A DNA stretch of 64,000 bases from positions 310,001 to 374,000 of the forward strand of contig CAMJGD010000001.1 in assembly GCA_946405135.1 (NCBI GenBank), written 5' to 3'. The translations under genes and the position numbers were made by a program. The stretch is from an uncultured Clostridiaceae bacterium (GTDB lineage Bacteria; Bacillota; Clostridia; Clostridiales; Clostridiaceae). This document shows positions 24,758 through 34,665 of the stretch, in pieces. The notes under the pieces were generated by a model, which was given only the letters and a program-made list of their open reading frames with translations, did not search any database and was not told the DNA's origin. Each line of letters opens with the position of its first letter. Positions within the stretch are counted from its first letter, which is position 1.

Positions 24758-26605
24758 CTATTTATCTTCATCTACTTTAAAATCTGCATCCACTACATTG
24801 TCATCATGCTTTTCCTGTGCTTCTGAAGCATTAGCTCCCATATTTTCAGGATTAAAACCAGCATCTCCGCCAGCAGCCTGATACATTTTTGATGATATTG
24901 CATAGAATTCTTGAGTTAAGTCATCTACTGCCTTTTTAATAGTTTCTATGTCTTCTCCATCTTTTACTGCTTTAACTGCCTGTAATTTAGCTTCTATCTT
25001 TGACTTATCTTCTGCAGAAACTTTATCTCCTAAGTCAGTTAATGTTTTTTCAGTCTGATATACTATTTGATCTGCATTATTTTTTACTTCTATAGATTCT
25101 TTTCTCTTTCTATCTTCTTCAGCAAATTTTTCTGCATTTTTAACTGCTTCATCTATTTCTTCATCACTTAAATTAGTTGAAGCTGTTATAGTTATATTTG
25201 CCTCTTTTCCAGTACCTTTATCTTTAGCAGAAACATTAACTATACCATTAGCATCTATATCAAAAGTAACTTCTATCTGTGGCACTCCTCTTGGTGCAGG
25301 TGCTATGCCTGAAAGAGTAAACCTTCCTAAAGTCTTGTTATCAACAGCCATCTTTCTTTCACCTTGTACTACATGTATCTCAACAGAAGTCTGACCATCT
25401 GCTGCAGTGGAGAATATTTGGCTCTTTCTTGTAGGTACAGTTGTATTTCTTTCAATAAGTGGAGTAGCTACTCCTCCTAAAGTTTCTATACCAAGTGTAA
25501 GTGGAGTTACATCAAGTAGCAATACATCTTTTACATCCCCTGTTAAAACTCCAGCCTGTATTGCTGCACCCACAGCAACGCATTCATCTGGGTTTATTCC
25601 CTTAGAAGGTTCTTTTCCTGTAAAGTTCTTAACGGCTTCTTGAACTGCTGGAATTCTTGTAGAACCTCCAACTAATACAATCTTATCAATATCATTAATT
25701 GAAAGATCAGCATCCTGAAGAGCTTTTCTCATAGGTTCTATAGTTCTCTGCACTAAATCGTTAGTAAGCTCATTGAACTTTGCTCTAGTTAAATTCATAT
25801 CTATATGTTTTGGACCAGAAGCATCTGCAGTTATAAATGGTAAATTTATATTAGTCTGCATAGATGAAGATAACTCTATTTTAGCTTTTTCTGCAGCTTC
25901 TTTTAATCTCTGAAGAGCCATTTTATCATTTCTTAAATCTATTCCATTTTCAGCCTTAAAGGTTTCAGCAATATAATCCATAACCTTTTGGTCAAAATCG
26001 TCTCCTCCAAGATGTGTATCTCCATTAGTGGATTTAACTTCAAAAACCCCATCTCCAAGTTCAAGTATGGATACGTCAAAAGTACCTCCACCAAGGTCAT
26101 ATACTAATATTTTATGATTACTATCTATCTTATCTATGCCATAAGCAAGAGATGCTGCTGTTGGTTCATTTATTATTCTTAATACTTCAAGTCCAGCTAT
26201 TTTACCAGCATCCTTTGTAGCCTGTCTCTGGCTGTCATTAAAATATGCAGGCACTGTAATAACTGCTTGAGTAACTGTTTCTCCTAAATATGCTTCTGCA
26301 TCTGCCTTTATTTTCTGAAGTACCATGGCAGATATTTCTTGTGGTGTATAATCTTTTCCTTCAATATTTACTTTAAAACTAGTGCCCATATGTCTTTTTA
26401 TAGACTGAATTGTTTTATCTGGATTGGTGATAGCCTGTCTTTTTGCTACCTGACCTACTAATCTCTCTCCATTTGCTTGGAAGGAAACTACAGATGGGGT
26501 TGTTCTTGCACCTTCTGAATTGGTTATTACTACAGCCTCTCCACCTTCCATAACTGCAACACATGAATTTGTTGTTCCTAAATCAATACCTATTACTTTT
26601 CCCAT
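24758..26605 (-). CDS. dnaK: Chaperone DnaK (Hsp70)
   Basis: DnaK is the major Hsp70. The 615-residue protein has the ATPase domain with [16 protein letters not shown] at the start, the [11 protein letters not shown] motif near residue 170, and the [13 protein letters not shown] motif, followed by the substrate-binding domain with the [14 protein letters not shown] linker and a helical lid. The tail ends acidic ([12 protein letters not shown]), close to the EEVD-like bacterial ending. Gram-positive DnaK lacks the 24-residue segment of the E. coli protein, and its length agrees. ATG follows AAGGAGG. Confidence 0.99.
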   Translation of the reverse strand: MGKVIGIDLGTTNSCVAVMEGGEAVVITNSEGARTTPSVVSFQANGERLVGQVAKRQAITNPDKTIQSIKRHMGTSFKVNIEGKDYTPQEISAMVLQKIKADAEAYLGETVTQAVITVPAYFNDSQRQATKDAGKIAGLEVLRIINEPTAASLAYGIDKIDSNHKILVYDLGGGTFDVSILELGDGVFEVKSTNGDTHLGGDDFDQKVMDYIAETFKAENGIDLRNDKMALQRLKEAAEKAKIELSSSMQTNINLPFITADASGPKHIDMNLTRAKFNELTNDLVQRTIEPMRKALQDADLSINDIDKIVLVGGSTRIPAVQEAVKNFTGKEPSKGINPDECVAVGAAIQAGVLTGDVKDVLLLDVTPLTLGIETLGGVATPLIERNTTVPTRKSQIFSTAADGQTSVEIHVVQGERKMAVDNKTLGRFTLSGIAPAPRGVPQIEVTFDIDANGIVNVSAKDKGTGKEANITITASTNLSDEEIDEAVKNAEKFAEEDRKRKESIEVKNNADQIVYQTEKTLTDLGDKVSAEDKSKIEAKLQAVKAVKDGEDIETIKKAVDDLTQEFYAISSKMYQAAGGDAGFNPENMGANASEAQEKHDDNVVDADFKVDEDK

Positions 26606-26640
26606 TTAATTAACCTCCTTAATATTATGAACAAACTAAT

Positions 26641-27264
26641 TTAATTTGCAACTTTAACCATGCTATATCTAATTACTTTATCTCCTCTTTTATATCCCTT
26701 TTGAAATACCTCTGCTACTTGATTTGTTCCATAATTATCATCTTCCATATGCATTACAGCATTATGCCAATTAGGATCAAATTCTCCTTCAGTAGATATT
26801 TCTTCTACTTGAAGTTTTTCTAAAGCATCATAAAACTGCCTTAAAGTCATCTCTATACCCTTTTTCAAGTCATCAACATCGCCCTCTGCAGATACAGCTC
26901 TTTCAAGGTTATCAAGTACAGGTAATATATTTTTAAGTATATCCTCACAGGCATCATCATATATGCCTTCTTTTTCTTTTGAAGTTCTCTTTCTATAGTT
27001 ATCATATTCTGCGTTAAGCCTTAAAAGCCTATCCTTTAAAGCTTCTAATTCACTATTCAATCTGCTATTCTCCTCTTTTAAGTTAAATAAAATTTCATTA
27101 TCATCATCATTTTCTTCTATATCTTCCTGAGGACATGAAGCATCTTGACTTATATTTTCTTCATTATTCTCTTCTATATTTTCTTTCTTCATTTCTAGAT
27201 TTTCATCTATATTTTCTTTTCTCTCCTCCTCCAATGGAGAACCCTCATTTACTATTTTCTCCAT
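26641..27264 (-). CDS. grpE: Nucleotide exchange factor GrpE
   Basis: GrpE releases ADP from DnaK. The 207-residue protein starts with a long Glu/Asn-rich, charged region (residues 1-65), followed by a coiled-coil (LKEENSRLNSELEALKDRLLRLNAEYDNYRKRTSKEKE) and the C-terminal beta wing ending with the GYKRGDKVIRYSMVKVA motif. ATG at 27264 is preferred because GAGGTG lies about ten bases upstream; an upstream in-frame ATG precedes the ribosome site. The gene follows hrcA by 37 bases. Confidence 0.97.
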   Translation of the reverse strand: MEKIVNEGSPLEEERKENIDENLEMKKENIEENNEENISQDASCPQEDIEENDDDNEILFNLKEENSRLNSELEALKDRLLRLNAEYDNYRKRTSKEKEGIYDDACEDILKNILPVLDNLERAVSAEGDVDDLKKGIEMTLRQFYDALEKLQVEEISTEGEFDPNWHNAVMHMEDDNYGTNQVAEVFQKGYKRGDKVIRYSMVKVAN

Positions 27265-27301
27265 AACTAAAGTACACCTCATCTCTAAATTATTTTAGCT
27301 G

Positions 27302-28333
27302 TTATTCTTCATCAAGCTGTTTTAAACTATTATTAAGCTCTCCCATTACATTAGCCATTATAGATATTATTTTAGAATAAGGTATTCTTGTAGGACCAAT
27401 AAGTCCTATACTGCCAAGAGGTCTATCACCTAAACTATATATTGCAGATATAACACTGCAGTCTCTTGCTTCAGGCACAAAATTTTCTTCCCCTATTCTA
27501 ATAGAAAATCTATTTTCTGTATTCAAGAGAGTTTTGACATAAGTTTTATTATTTAAAAGAGATAAAAACTCTTTCGCTTTGTCTATATCATTGTACTCAG
27601 GATAATTAAATATATTAGTAGTCCCTTCCATATAAACCTCTGAAGAATTTCCCGAGTTAAGAGCATCATATAATGCTGGTATCAACGCATTAAATAAATC
27701 TTCATAACCATTTAAATCTTCTTTTAATTTACTCATAACTTCAAGATTAATTTCTTCTATAGTAAGATTTTTTAACCTATCATTTAAAAGATTACTTATC
27801 TTTTGCAGCATATCTTGATTAGGTGATTTTAGAACTCTAATTACAGTATTTTTTATTATACCGCTGTCAGTAATAACCACCACTAATATATTATTGCTGT
27901 CTACATTAATAAGCTGTAAAGATTTTATACAGCCCTTATTTACAGAAGGAGCACTCAATAAACAGGTTAAATTAGTAAGCTCTGACAAAAGGCAGGTTGC
28001 CTGCTTTAACATCTTATCCACTTCATATAGAGCTGCATCTAAAATATAATTTTTTATTCTATATTTTTCTTCCTCTGTCAGCATTTCTACCTGCATTAGT
28101 TTATCTACATATAGTCTATATCCTTTATCAGAAGGCTTCCTACCAGAAGAAGTATGCAGTTGCTCTAGGTAACCCATTTCCTCCAAATCTGCCATCTCAT
28201 TCCTTATAGTCGCTGAGCTTATACCTAAATCATACTTTTTTGCTATAGTCCTGGATCCCACTGGTTCTGCTGTACTGATATAGTCATTTATTATAGCCTG
28301 AAGAATCTTAACTTTTCTTTCATCCATTTCCAT
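27302..28333 (-). CDS. hrcA: Heat-inducible repressor HrcA
   Basis: HrcA represses class I heat shock operons by binding CIRCE; GroEL is needed for its activity. The 343-residue protein has an N-terminal winged helix ([53 protein letters not shown]), followed by the GAF-like domain and ends with the conserved [23 protein letters not shown] perfect CIRCE element lies 16 bases upstream of its ATG, indicating autoregulation of the hrcA-grpE-dnaK-dnaJ operon. Confidence 0.98.
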   Translation of the reverse strand: MEMDERKVKILQAIINDYISTAEPVGSRTIAKKYDLGISSATIRNEMADLEEMGYLEQLHTSSGRKPSDKGYRLYVDKLMQVEMLTEEEKYRIKNYILDAALYEVDKMLKQATCLLSELTNLTCLLSAPSVNKGCIKSLQLINVDSNNILVVVITDSGIIKNTVIRVLKSPNQDMLQKISNLLNDRLKNLTIEEINLEVMSKLKEDLNGYEDLFNALIPALYDALNSGNSSEVYMEGTTNIFNYPEYNDIDKAKEFLSLLNNKTYVKTLLNTENRFSIRIGEENFVPEARDCSVISAIYSLGDRPLGSIGLIGPTRIPYSKIISIMANVMGELNNSLKQLDEE

Positions 28334-28349
28334 GGTATCACCTCATTTA

Positions 28350-28376
28350 TTAGCACTCGTTATAAGTGAGTGCTAA
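28350..28376. promoter_or_regulatory. CIRCE operator (HrcA-binding site)
   Basis: TTAGCACTC, nine bases, GAGTGCTAA: a perfect match to the CIRCE consensus on both arms, between the sigma-A promoter at 28390-28418 and the hrcA start. Confidence 0.98.
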
Positions 28377-28389
28377 TGACTACGCTTTT

Positions 28390-28418
28390 AAAATAACATT
28401 TGAAATTTTTTTTGTCAA
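28390..28418 (-). promoter_or_regulatory. Sigma-A promoter of hrcA-grpE-dnaK-dnaJ
   Basis: On the minus strand TTGACA (perfect) and TATTTT are 17 bases apart. Transcription would start just before or within the CIRCE element at 28350-28376, so HrcA binding blocks initiation or clearance. Confidence 0.85.
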
Positions 28419-28520
28419 TATTTTATAAAATTAATTATATATCGTTTTTAGTAGTTTACATGGTTTTTAAGTAAAAATCTTCATGTTTCTCCTTATTGCT
28501 TTAAATCTCTAATTTTCTAT

Positions 28521-29648
28521 TTAAGTCAATATGAAATCGGTCATAACATAATTAGACAATTCTATACCTTTTGGAGTCAAAAATATTCTTCCTTGCCTAT
28601 TTACTAATAGTTCTTCTTTAGAATGTCTTTCTATGGCTTCTTTGTATACACTATATATATCTTTATGAAATTTCTTTTTAAAGTCTTCTACAGATATACC
28701 TTCTATTTTTCTAAGCCCCATGAACATAAATTCTTCCATGTTATCTTTTAAAGAATTATTATGTGCTTCTACTACTGCATCTTTTCTGTTTTCCATGAGC
28801 AATATATATTTTTCTATGGTTTCTTCATTTCTATACCTTGTATTTTTTACATAGGAATGAGCTCCTGAACCACAACCTAAGTATTCCTCCAAATTCCAGT
28901 ATACCAAATTATGCCTGCACTCCTTATTTTCTTTAGAAAAATTAGAAATTTCATATTGATGATATCCATAATCCCTTAATATATCTATACACCTGCTATA
29001 CATTTTTCTTTCTATTTCTTCTTCAGGAGTATTTAACTTCCCTTGGAAATAGCTATCATAAAATGGAGTTCCCTCTTCTATGATAAGACTATAGCTAGAA
29101 ATATGTTCAGGATTTAGCTTTACTGTGTGAATTAAAGTATCTTCCCATTCTTCTAAGGTTTGGTTTGGTAGTCCAAACATTATATCTATATTTATATTGT
29201 GAAACCCAGACTCCCTAGCTAGATTATAATTTTTTAAAAACTCCTCTACAGAATGGATCCTGCCTAAAGATTTAAGCCTTTCATTTTGAAAAGCTTGAAG
29301 TCCTATACTTAATCTGTTTACTCCCATTTCTTTCAGCACAGCAAGTTTTTCTCTATTTAGAGTGCCTGGATTGCATTCCACGGTAAATTCATAGTCTGGG
29401 GAAAAATTTAATTTTTTTATACAAGCTCCTAGTACATTCAATGCTTCTAAAGGTAAATAGGTGGGAGTACCCCCACCTATAAATATAGTATCTATTATAT
29501 ATGAACTCCCTTTAATTTCTATTTCTTTTACTAAAGCATTAATATAGTTCATCCTAAGGTTTTCTTTACCTTGGAATGAAGGAAAATCACAATACAAGCA
29601 TTTGCTTTTACAAAAAGGTATGTGTATATATAAAGAAATTTTTTGCAT
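28521..29648 (-). CDS. hemW: Radical SAM heme chaperone HemW
   Basis: HemW-type proteins resemble oxygen-independent coproporphyrinogen III oxidase but act as heme chaperones. The 375-residue protein has HIPFCKSKCLYCDFPSF (CxxxCxxC plus Phe, lacking the extra cysteine of true HemN) near residue 10, the IFIGGGTPTYLP motif, SIGLQAFQNERLKSLGR and a C-terminal HemN-like domain. ATG at 29648 is preceded by GGAGGAAGC; an in-frame ATG eight codons earlier overlaps lepA and lacks a site. The lepA-hemW-hrcA order is conserved. Confidence 0.94.
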   Translation of the reverse strand: MQKISLYIHIPFCKSKCLYCDFPSFQGKENLRMNYINALVKEIEIKGSSYIIDTIFIGGGTPTYLPLEALNVLGACIKKLNFSPDYEFTVECNPGTLNREKLAVLKEMGVNRLSIGLQAFQNERLKSLGRIHSVEEFLKNYNLARESGFHNINIDIMFGLPNQTLEEWEDTLIHTVKLNPEHISSYSLIIEEGTPFYDSYFQGKLNTPEEEIERKMYSRCIDILRDYGYHQYEISNFSKENKECRHNLVYWNLEEYLGCGSGAHSYVKNTRYRNEETIEKYILLMENRKDAVVEAHNNSLKDNMEEFMFMGLRKIEGISVEDFKKKFHKDIYSVYKEAIERHSKEELLVNRQGRIFLTPKGIELSNYVMTDFILT

Positions 29649-29664
29649 ATGCTTCCTCCATTTA

Positions 29665-31473
29665 TTATTCAACCTTTAGTACAGACATAAAAGCTTCCTG
29701 CGGAATCTCCACTGAACCTATTTGTCTCATTCTTTTCTTTCCTTCTTTTTGTTTTTCTAATAGCTTTTTCTTTCTTGTAATATCTCCACCATAGCATTTA
29801 GCCAAAACATCTTTTCTTAAAGCCTTAACCGTTTCTCTTGCTATTATTTTAGCTCCTACTGTAGCCTGAATAGGTATTTCAAACAATTGCCTTGGAATAA
29901 CCTCTTTAAGCTTTTCTGCTATAGACCTTCCTCTGCTATAAGCATTTTCTTCAGGAACAATCATAGATAGAGCATCCACTACATCTCCATTTAAAAGGAT
30001 ATCTAGTTTTACTAATTTTGTAGTAGTATATCCTTTCAACTCATAATCTAAGGATGCATATCCTCTAGTTCTTGATTTTAATGCATCAAAAAAGTCATAT
30101 ATTATTTCATTTAATGGTATATCATAGTTTAACATAACTCTAGTGGTTTCTAGATACTGCATATCTATAAAAGTCCCTCTTCTGTTCTGGCATAAGTCCA
30201 TTACAGCACCTACATAATCTGTAGGGGTGATTATGGAAGCTTTAACTACAGGCTCTTCCATATACTCAATTTCTGTAGGACTTGGCATATTGGTAGGATT
30301 AGTTATCTCAAGCAGTGTTCCATCAGTCTTTATAACCTTATAAATAACTGAAGGTGCTGTAGTAATTATATCTAGATTAAATTCTCTTTCAATTCTTTCT
30401 TGAATTATTTCCATATGAAGAAGTCCCAAAAAGCCGCATCTAAATCCAAAACCCAAAGCTACGGATGTTTCAGGTTCAAAAGAAAGAGCTGCATCATTTA
30501 ACTGAAGCTTTTCTAATGCTTCTTTTAACTCATTATATTTAGCTCCATCTACAGGGTATATACCGCTAAATACCATTGGTACAGCAGGTCTATATCCTGA
30601 AAGTGGTTTATCTGCAGGTCTATGAGCTAAAGTTATGGTATCTCCCACTCTCGCATCTCTAACATTTTTAATAGATGCTGTAATATATCCTACATCTCCT
30701 GCCTTAAGCTCTTCTGTAGGAAAGAAATTAGGTGAAAAAACTCCAAGTTCAGTTACCTCATATACTTTTCCTGTAGCCATAAGCTTTATTTCATCCCCAG
30801 GTTTTACTGTACCTTCCTTGACTCTTACATAGCATACTACTCCTTTATAGCTGTCATAATAAGAATCAAAAATAAGTGCTCTTAATGGTCCATTTTCATC
30901 ACCTTCGGGACATGGTACCTTATTAACTACAGCTTCAAGCACTTGTTCTATATTTAACCCGGATTTAGCAGAAATAAGTGGAGCATCTTCCGCTTCTATT
31001 CCTATAACTTCTTCTATTTCATGCTTTACTTCTTCAGGTCTTGCACTAGCTAAATCGATTTTATTTATTACTGGAACTATTTCTAAATCATGATCTAAAG
31101 CCAAATAACAGTTAGCTAATGTTTGTGCTTGTATGCCTTGAGTAGCATCTACTACTAATATAGCACCTTCACAAGCTGCAAGACTTCTTGATACCTCATA
31201 GTTAAAATCTACATGTCCAGGCGTATCTATAAGATTTAATATATATTCTTTTCCATCATATTCCCTCTTATATATAAGTCTTGCAGCCTGAGCCTTTATG
31301 GTAATTCCTCTTTCCCTTTCTAGATCCATCTTATCTAGAATCTGATCCTCCATCTCTCTTTTTGTTAAAGTACCCGTCTGTTCAATTAATCTATCCGCAA
31401 GAGTAGATTTGCCGTGATCTATATGTGCAATTATAGAAAAATTTCTAATATACTTTTGTCTTTCACTTTGCAT
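29665..31473 (-). CDS. lepA: Elongation factor 4 (LepA)
   Basis: LepA (EF4) is a ribosome-bound GTPase that back-translocates or assists ribosome assembly. The 602-residue protein has [14 protein letters not shown] (G1), [10 protein letters not shown] (G2), [12 protein letters not shown] (G3), NKIDLASA (G4), then domains II, III, V and the LepA-specific C-terminal domain ending in [27 protein letters not shown]. Full length. The annotated ATG lacks a nearby ribosome site; see the finding on an upstream CTG. hemW begins just downstream. Confidence 0.97.
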   Translation of the reverse strand: MQSERQKYIRNFSIIAHIDHGKSTLADRLIEQTGTLTKREMEDQILDKMDLERERGITIKAQAARLIYKREYDGKEYILNLIDTPGHVDFNYEVSRSLAACEGAILVVDATQGIQAQTLANCYLALDHDLEIVPVINKIDLASARPEEVKHEIEEVIGIEAEDAPLISAKSGLNIEQVLEAVVNKVPCPEGDENGPLRALIFDSYYDSYKGVVCYVRVKEGTVKPGDEIKLMATGKVYEVTELGVFSPNFFPTEELKAGDVGYITASIKNVRDARVGDTITLAHRPADKPLSGYRPAVPMVFSGIYPVDGAKYNELKEALEKLQLNDAALSFEPETSVALGFGFRCGFLGLLHMEIIQERIEREFNLDIITTAPSVIYKVIKTDGTLLEITNPTNMPSPTEIEYMEEPVVKASIITPTDYVGAVMDLCQNRRGTFIDMQYLETTRVMLNYDIPLNEIIYDFFDALKSRTRGYASLDYELKGYTTTKLVKLDILLNGDVVDALSMIVPEENAYSRGRSIAEKLKEVIPRQLFEIPIQATVGAKIIARETVKALRKDVLAKCYGGDITRKKKLLEKQKEGKKRMRQIGSVEIPQEAFMSVLKVE

Positions 31474-31543
31474 ATAATTTGACCAGTCCAGAAACTTAAA
31501 GTTTCTAAACAGTCTTCACCCCCATGTTATAGAATCAAAATAA

Positions 31544-31574
31544 ATTATATCATAATAAGCTCATATTATGTCAA
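31544..31574 (-). promoter_or_regulatory. Candidate sigma-A promoter of lepA
   Basis: Minus-strand TTGACA and TATAAT are both consensus but lie 19 bases apart, longer than optimal. The site is about 70 bases upstream of the lepA ATG and downstream of the small membrane protein gene. Confidence 0.6.
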
Positions 31575-31610
31575 TAATAACTGAACATATTTCATTAATG
31601 ATAAAATTTA

Positions 31611-31952
31611 TCATTTTAGTATATCATGTTTAAGATCTTTTATGCTATTCAATATTGCATCTTTTGAATCTTTAAAACTACTTTTACTAAAGTTTATTTC
31701 ATATTCTTTTATGTAAACTTTTATGTCAGAAGGAGTATTATAAAAAATTTTTAAAGGAGTATTATCTTGAATTTTATATAAAGACTCATAATAGCTAGAG
31801 TTACCAGTATTTTTATTTATCTGCCTATTCATTTCTACATCTTCTTGAATTGCAGTGCTTCTATTGGTACATTCTATATTTACTTTCACAATTCCTATAA
31901 AAATTATTATAAAGAAGACAAGCACCGCTGCATACCATTTAAATTTACCCAT
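31611..31952 (-). CDS. Small single-pass membrane protein, function unknown
   Basis: The 113-residue product has one N-terminal membrane helix (WYAAVLVFFIIIFIGIVKVNI, residues 6-26) and an outward polar domain without cysteine motifs I recognise. It sits between spoIIP and lepA, the place that yqxA holds in Bacillus, where a protein of similar size is also found; whether they are homologous cannot be judged here. Its ribosome site (GGGGGTG) lies inside the stem of the spoIIP terminator. Expression with spoIIP in the sporangium is therefore plausible but unproven. Confidence 0.65.
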   Translation of the reverse strand: MGKFKWYAAVLVFFIIIFIGIVKVNIECTNRSTAIQEDVEMNRQINKNTGNSSYYESLYKIQDNTPLKIFYNTPSDIKVYIKEYEINFSKSSFKDSKDAILNSIKDLKHDILK

Positions 31953-31955
31953 AAA

Positions 31956-31996
31956 AGAGCACCCCCAGTATTATTTTCTACCTATAAGGATGCTCT
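31956..31996 (-). terminator. Hairpin after spoIIP that also covers a ribosome site
   Basis: AGAGCATCC and GGGGTGCTCT pair around a 23-base A/T-rich loop, followed by TTTTATG on the minus strand. The descending arm includes the GGGGGTG ribosome binding site of the downstream small membrane protein and the T-run abuts its ATG. Confidence 0.7.
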
Positions 31997-32021
31997 CTTT
32001 TATTAAAACTTATTCAATTCC

Positions 32022-33101
32022 TTATCTATCTTTTAAATATTCTGCTATTAATCTAGCTATATACTTTGATGAAGTTTTTGCTTCATCAATAGTATTGGTA
32101 TTAGCTCCCACTTCAATTAATATGGCATTGTTACTTTTATCCTGATTAAAGAATCTGGTACCTGTGTTGTAATACATGGGGGTTCTTGTAAACCCTGGAA
32201 AAAGATTTTTAGATGTTTCCATCATATGTTCTACTATTTTGTTATTATTATTAAAGTGTGGATTTTTCTTTGCCATAACAAACATGATTTTTGCTACATT
32301 TTCTCCATTTATAGTGGTAGTAACAGCTTTTTTGTCAGATACAGAATCCCTGTGCAAATCAATTATAAGCTTAAAATCACCATACTTGTTTAAATATTTA
32401 TTTAGAGTTTCCCCAGACCTGGTATAACTTTGGGTATACATGGTACTATGTACTGTTTTATCATGAATTACAGATATTCCATAATTTTTTTCCAACTCTT
32501 TTGCTAGCTCGTCCCCAACAGCACAAACATTTTGCCCTTCATCAAAACTATCTGCTTTTCCACCTCCATAGCTTTCCGTGGTATGAGTATGATATATAAA
32601 CACTTCAGGTTTTGTTTGATTTAAACTTTTTTTTAGCTTAGGATCGTAAGCTTTAGATTGAATATTTTTATCCTCCTTATTTTCTGAAGCTTTATTTTCA
32701 TTTTCTTTTTTAAAAATGCTAGTTTCTTGTAATTCAAAAGGATTAAAGCTTATAATATTTTGCGGTTCTGTAACCTCCTCTATATCATCGTAGGAAAAAT
32801 ATGAATTCCCCATATTTAATATTTTTAGAGGGTTATTCATATTAAAGCTTAAAAGTTCAGTTAAAGTTTTTTTAATTGATACTTCGCTTTCTACCACATC
32901 CTCACTGTCAAAAGATATATGTTTAACTATAGGTATACTATAATTAATAATCTCTACATAAACTAAATTTCTTTGTACTTGCTTTCTCATAAGCAGCTTC
33001 ATTAAATTCGTAAAACATAAAAATATTAAAACTATTATTAAGGATATAAAAGCTAAGGTTTTTAATTTGTTCTCTTTTGAGCATAAGGTTTTATAAACCA
33101 C
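32022..33101 (-). CDS. spoIIP: Stage II sporulation protein P
   Basis: SpoIIP is a peptidoglycan amidase/endopeptidase that, with SpoIID and SpoIIM, drives engulfment. The 359-residue protein has one N-terminal membrane helix (LKTLAFISLIIVLIFLCFTN), a variable linker, and the catalytic domain with FIYHTHTTESY (zinc His and Glu), LIIDLHRDSV and a late ILIEVGANTNT. I prefer the GTG at 33101 because AGGGGTGAT lies eight bases upstream; the GTG at 33110 falls within the site. It follows gpr, as in Bacillus (rpsT-gpr-spoIIP). Confidence 0.95.
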   Translation of the reverse strand: MVYKTLCSKENKLKTLAFISLIIVLIFLCFTNLMKLLMRKQVQRNLVYVEIINYSIPIVKHISFDSEDVVESEVSIKKTLTELLSFNMNNPLKILNMGNSYFSYDDIEEVTEPQNIISFNPFELQETSIFKKENENKASENKEDKNIQSKAYDPKLKKSLNQTKPEVFIYHTHTTESYGGGKADSFDEGQNVCAVGDELAKELEKNYGISVIHDKTVHSTMYTQSYTRSGETLNKYLNKYGDFKLIIDLHRDSVSDKKAVTTTINGENVAKIMFVMAKKNPHFNNNNKIVEHMMETSKNLFPGFTRTPMYYNTGTRFFNQDKSNNAILIEVGANTNTIDEAKTSSKYIARLIAEYLKDR

Positions 33102-33161
33102 ATAAATCACCCCTCATATAAAACTATTATATGAAGGGTATGTAAAAAATATCCTATGTAA

Positions 33162-34139
33162 TCAATTTAAAAATTGATTTATCTCCTCCAATTCTAGTTC
33201 TGGCTGCAAAGCCATATTAACTCCATTTGCTATTATCCTAGAAACGGATTCTACTACTGTGTCCACTTCTTTAGGGGTTACCACTAACTCTCCTACATAG
33301 GGAGCAAGCAAATCTTGAATCATTCTATTCTTCTCATTTTTATCTAAAGATTTGATCATATTATAAAATTCACTTCCTGAAGAAGATTGCTTTATCATCT
33401 CATCAATAACCAAATCTATACTGTCGCTAGCTATAGTTGCTGCATCTACTACCGTAGGAACTCCTATAGCTATAACAGGAATTCCAAGAGTTCTTTTACT
33501 GATTTCCATACGTTTATTACCTACACCTGACCCTGGAGATATACCTGAATCTCCAATCTGAATGGTTCTATTGACTCTCTCCAATCTTCTTGAAGCTAAA
33601 GCATCTACACATATTATAAGATTAGGCTTTACCTTTTCTACCACAGACTTTATTATTTCACTAGTTTCTATGCCAGTTAATCCCAGAACTCCAGGAGATA
33701 ATGCGCATACCGGCCTTATACCCTCATCTATGCTATCAGGCATAAGCTGCTTTAAATGCCTTGTAACCATTATTTTTGAAATAACCTTAGGTCCTAAAGC
33801 ATCTGGAGTTACATTCCAGTTACCTAGACCTACTACCAAAGCAGTCATACTTCTATCCAGGGCTATTATATCATTTAAGCTATCCGCTAGTACCTTACTC
33901 ACTCTATTCATAGTTTCACTATCATAATGAGTAAATTCAGGAATATCTATAGTTATATATGTTCCCATAGGTTTCCCCATATTTTTTTCTCCAACTTCAT
34001 TATTAATCATAACTTTAGTTACTTTTATATCTGTACTTGACAGTTTTTCTTCTATGTGCACACCTTCAGATTCTCTATTGTGCTTACTATTATAAATTTC
34101 CCTTGCCTCAACAGCTAAATCAGTTCTAATATTATACAT
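33162..34139 (-). CDS. gpr: Germination protease GPR
   Basis: GPR degrades small acid-soluble spore proteins when the spore germinates. The 325-residue protein belongs to peptidase family A25 and starts with the propeptide-like MYNIRTDLAVEAREIY, removed upon activation. Family segments include VVGLGNWNVTPDALGPKV, LSPGVLGLTGIETSEI, ICVDALASR and GSGVGNKR. It is full length. ATG follows AAGGAAGTGG. Forespore expression is expected, but I found no convincing sigma-G or sigma-F promoter upstream. Confidence 0.97.
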   Translation of the reverse strand: MYNIRTDLAVEAREIYNSKHNRESEGVHIEEKLSSTDIKVTKVMINNEVGEKNMGKPMGTYITIDIPEFTHYDSETMNRVSKVLADSLNDIIALDRSMTALVVGLGNWNVTPDALGPKVISKIMVTRHLKQLMPDSIDEGIRPVCALSPGVLGLTGIETSEIIKSVVEKVKPNLIICVDALASRRLERVNRTIQIGDSGISPGSGVGNKRMEISKRTLGIPVIAIGVPTVVDAATIASDSIDLVIDEMIKQSSSGSEFYNMIKSLDKNEKNRMIQDLLAPYVGELVVTPKEVDTVVESVSRIIANGVNMALQPELELEEINQFLN

Positions 34140-34243
34140 ACTTCCACTTCCTTACTCAGTTTTTCAAGCAAATTGCTATATATAGCTTTTGTAATTTGCA
34201 TGAAAAATATGACTAAAACCTTTATTTAAATTTGAACTATTAC

Positions 34244-34272
34244 TTGAAGTATTAAAATTTTAATGCTATAAT
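34244..34272 (+). promoter_or_regulatory. Sigma-A promoter of rpsT
   Basis: TTGAAG and TATAAT on the plus strand are 17 bases apart, about 80 bases upstream of rpsT. The 5' leader that follows may hold an S20 autoregulatory site, but I cannot define it. Confidence 0.8.
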
Positions 34273-34353
34273 ATCTCTTGTTACATATAGACTCACACGC
34301 AGATTTCCCCAAAACTGCTGAGACCCTATTTAAAATAAAGGGGGTGAAATAGA

Positions 34354-34620
34354 ATGGCAAATATTAAATCAGCTAAGAAAAGAATAAAAGTTACAAATGC
34401 AAAGACTTTAAAAAATAAAATGGTTAAGTCTGCATTAAAAACTACTATAAAGAATTTTGAAGCTGCAGTAGCAAATAGCAGCGTTGAAGAAGCTAAAGCT
34501 GCTTTTACTAAAGCTGTAAAAGCTTTAGATATGGCTGCATCAAAAGGTGTTATTCACAAGAATATGGCTTCAAGAAAAAAATCAAGATTAGCAGCAAAAT
34601 TAAATGCATTATCTGCATAA
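34354..34620 (+). CDS. rpsT: 30S ribosomal protein S20
   Basis: S20 is a primary binding 16S rRNA protein. The 88-residue sequence begins [17 protein letters not shown] and continues with three long basic helices, including [24 protein letters not shown] near the end. The ATG follows GGGGGTGAAA. It is monocistronic on the plus strand, with its own promoter and terminator, between divergent gpr and convergent holA, the arrangement seen in Bacillus. Confidence 0.98.
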   Translation: MANIKSAKKRIKVTNAKTLKNKMVKSALKTTIKNFEAAVANSSVEEAKAAFTKAVKALDMAASKGVIHKNMASRKKSRLAAKLNALSA

Positions 34621-34621
34621 T

Positions 34622-34658
34622 AAATAAACCGGTATACATACCGGTTATTTATTTTTTA
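34622..34658 (+). terminator. Terminator after rpsT
   Basis: AACCGGTA and TACCGGTT form a stem with A/T flanks (AAATAA / TTATTT) and a T-run (ATTTTTT), just after the rpsT stop. Confidence 0.92.
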
Positions 34659-34665
34659 AAATATT

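Noticed and set aside
34140..34200. Possible sigma-G promoter upstream of gpr
   Set aside because: Minus-strand TGCAAA is present, but no CATNHTA-like -10 at 17-18 bases follows; the match is too weak to call.
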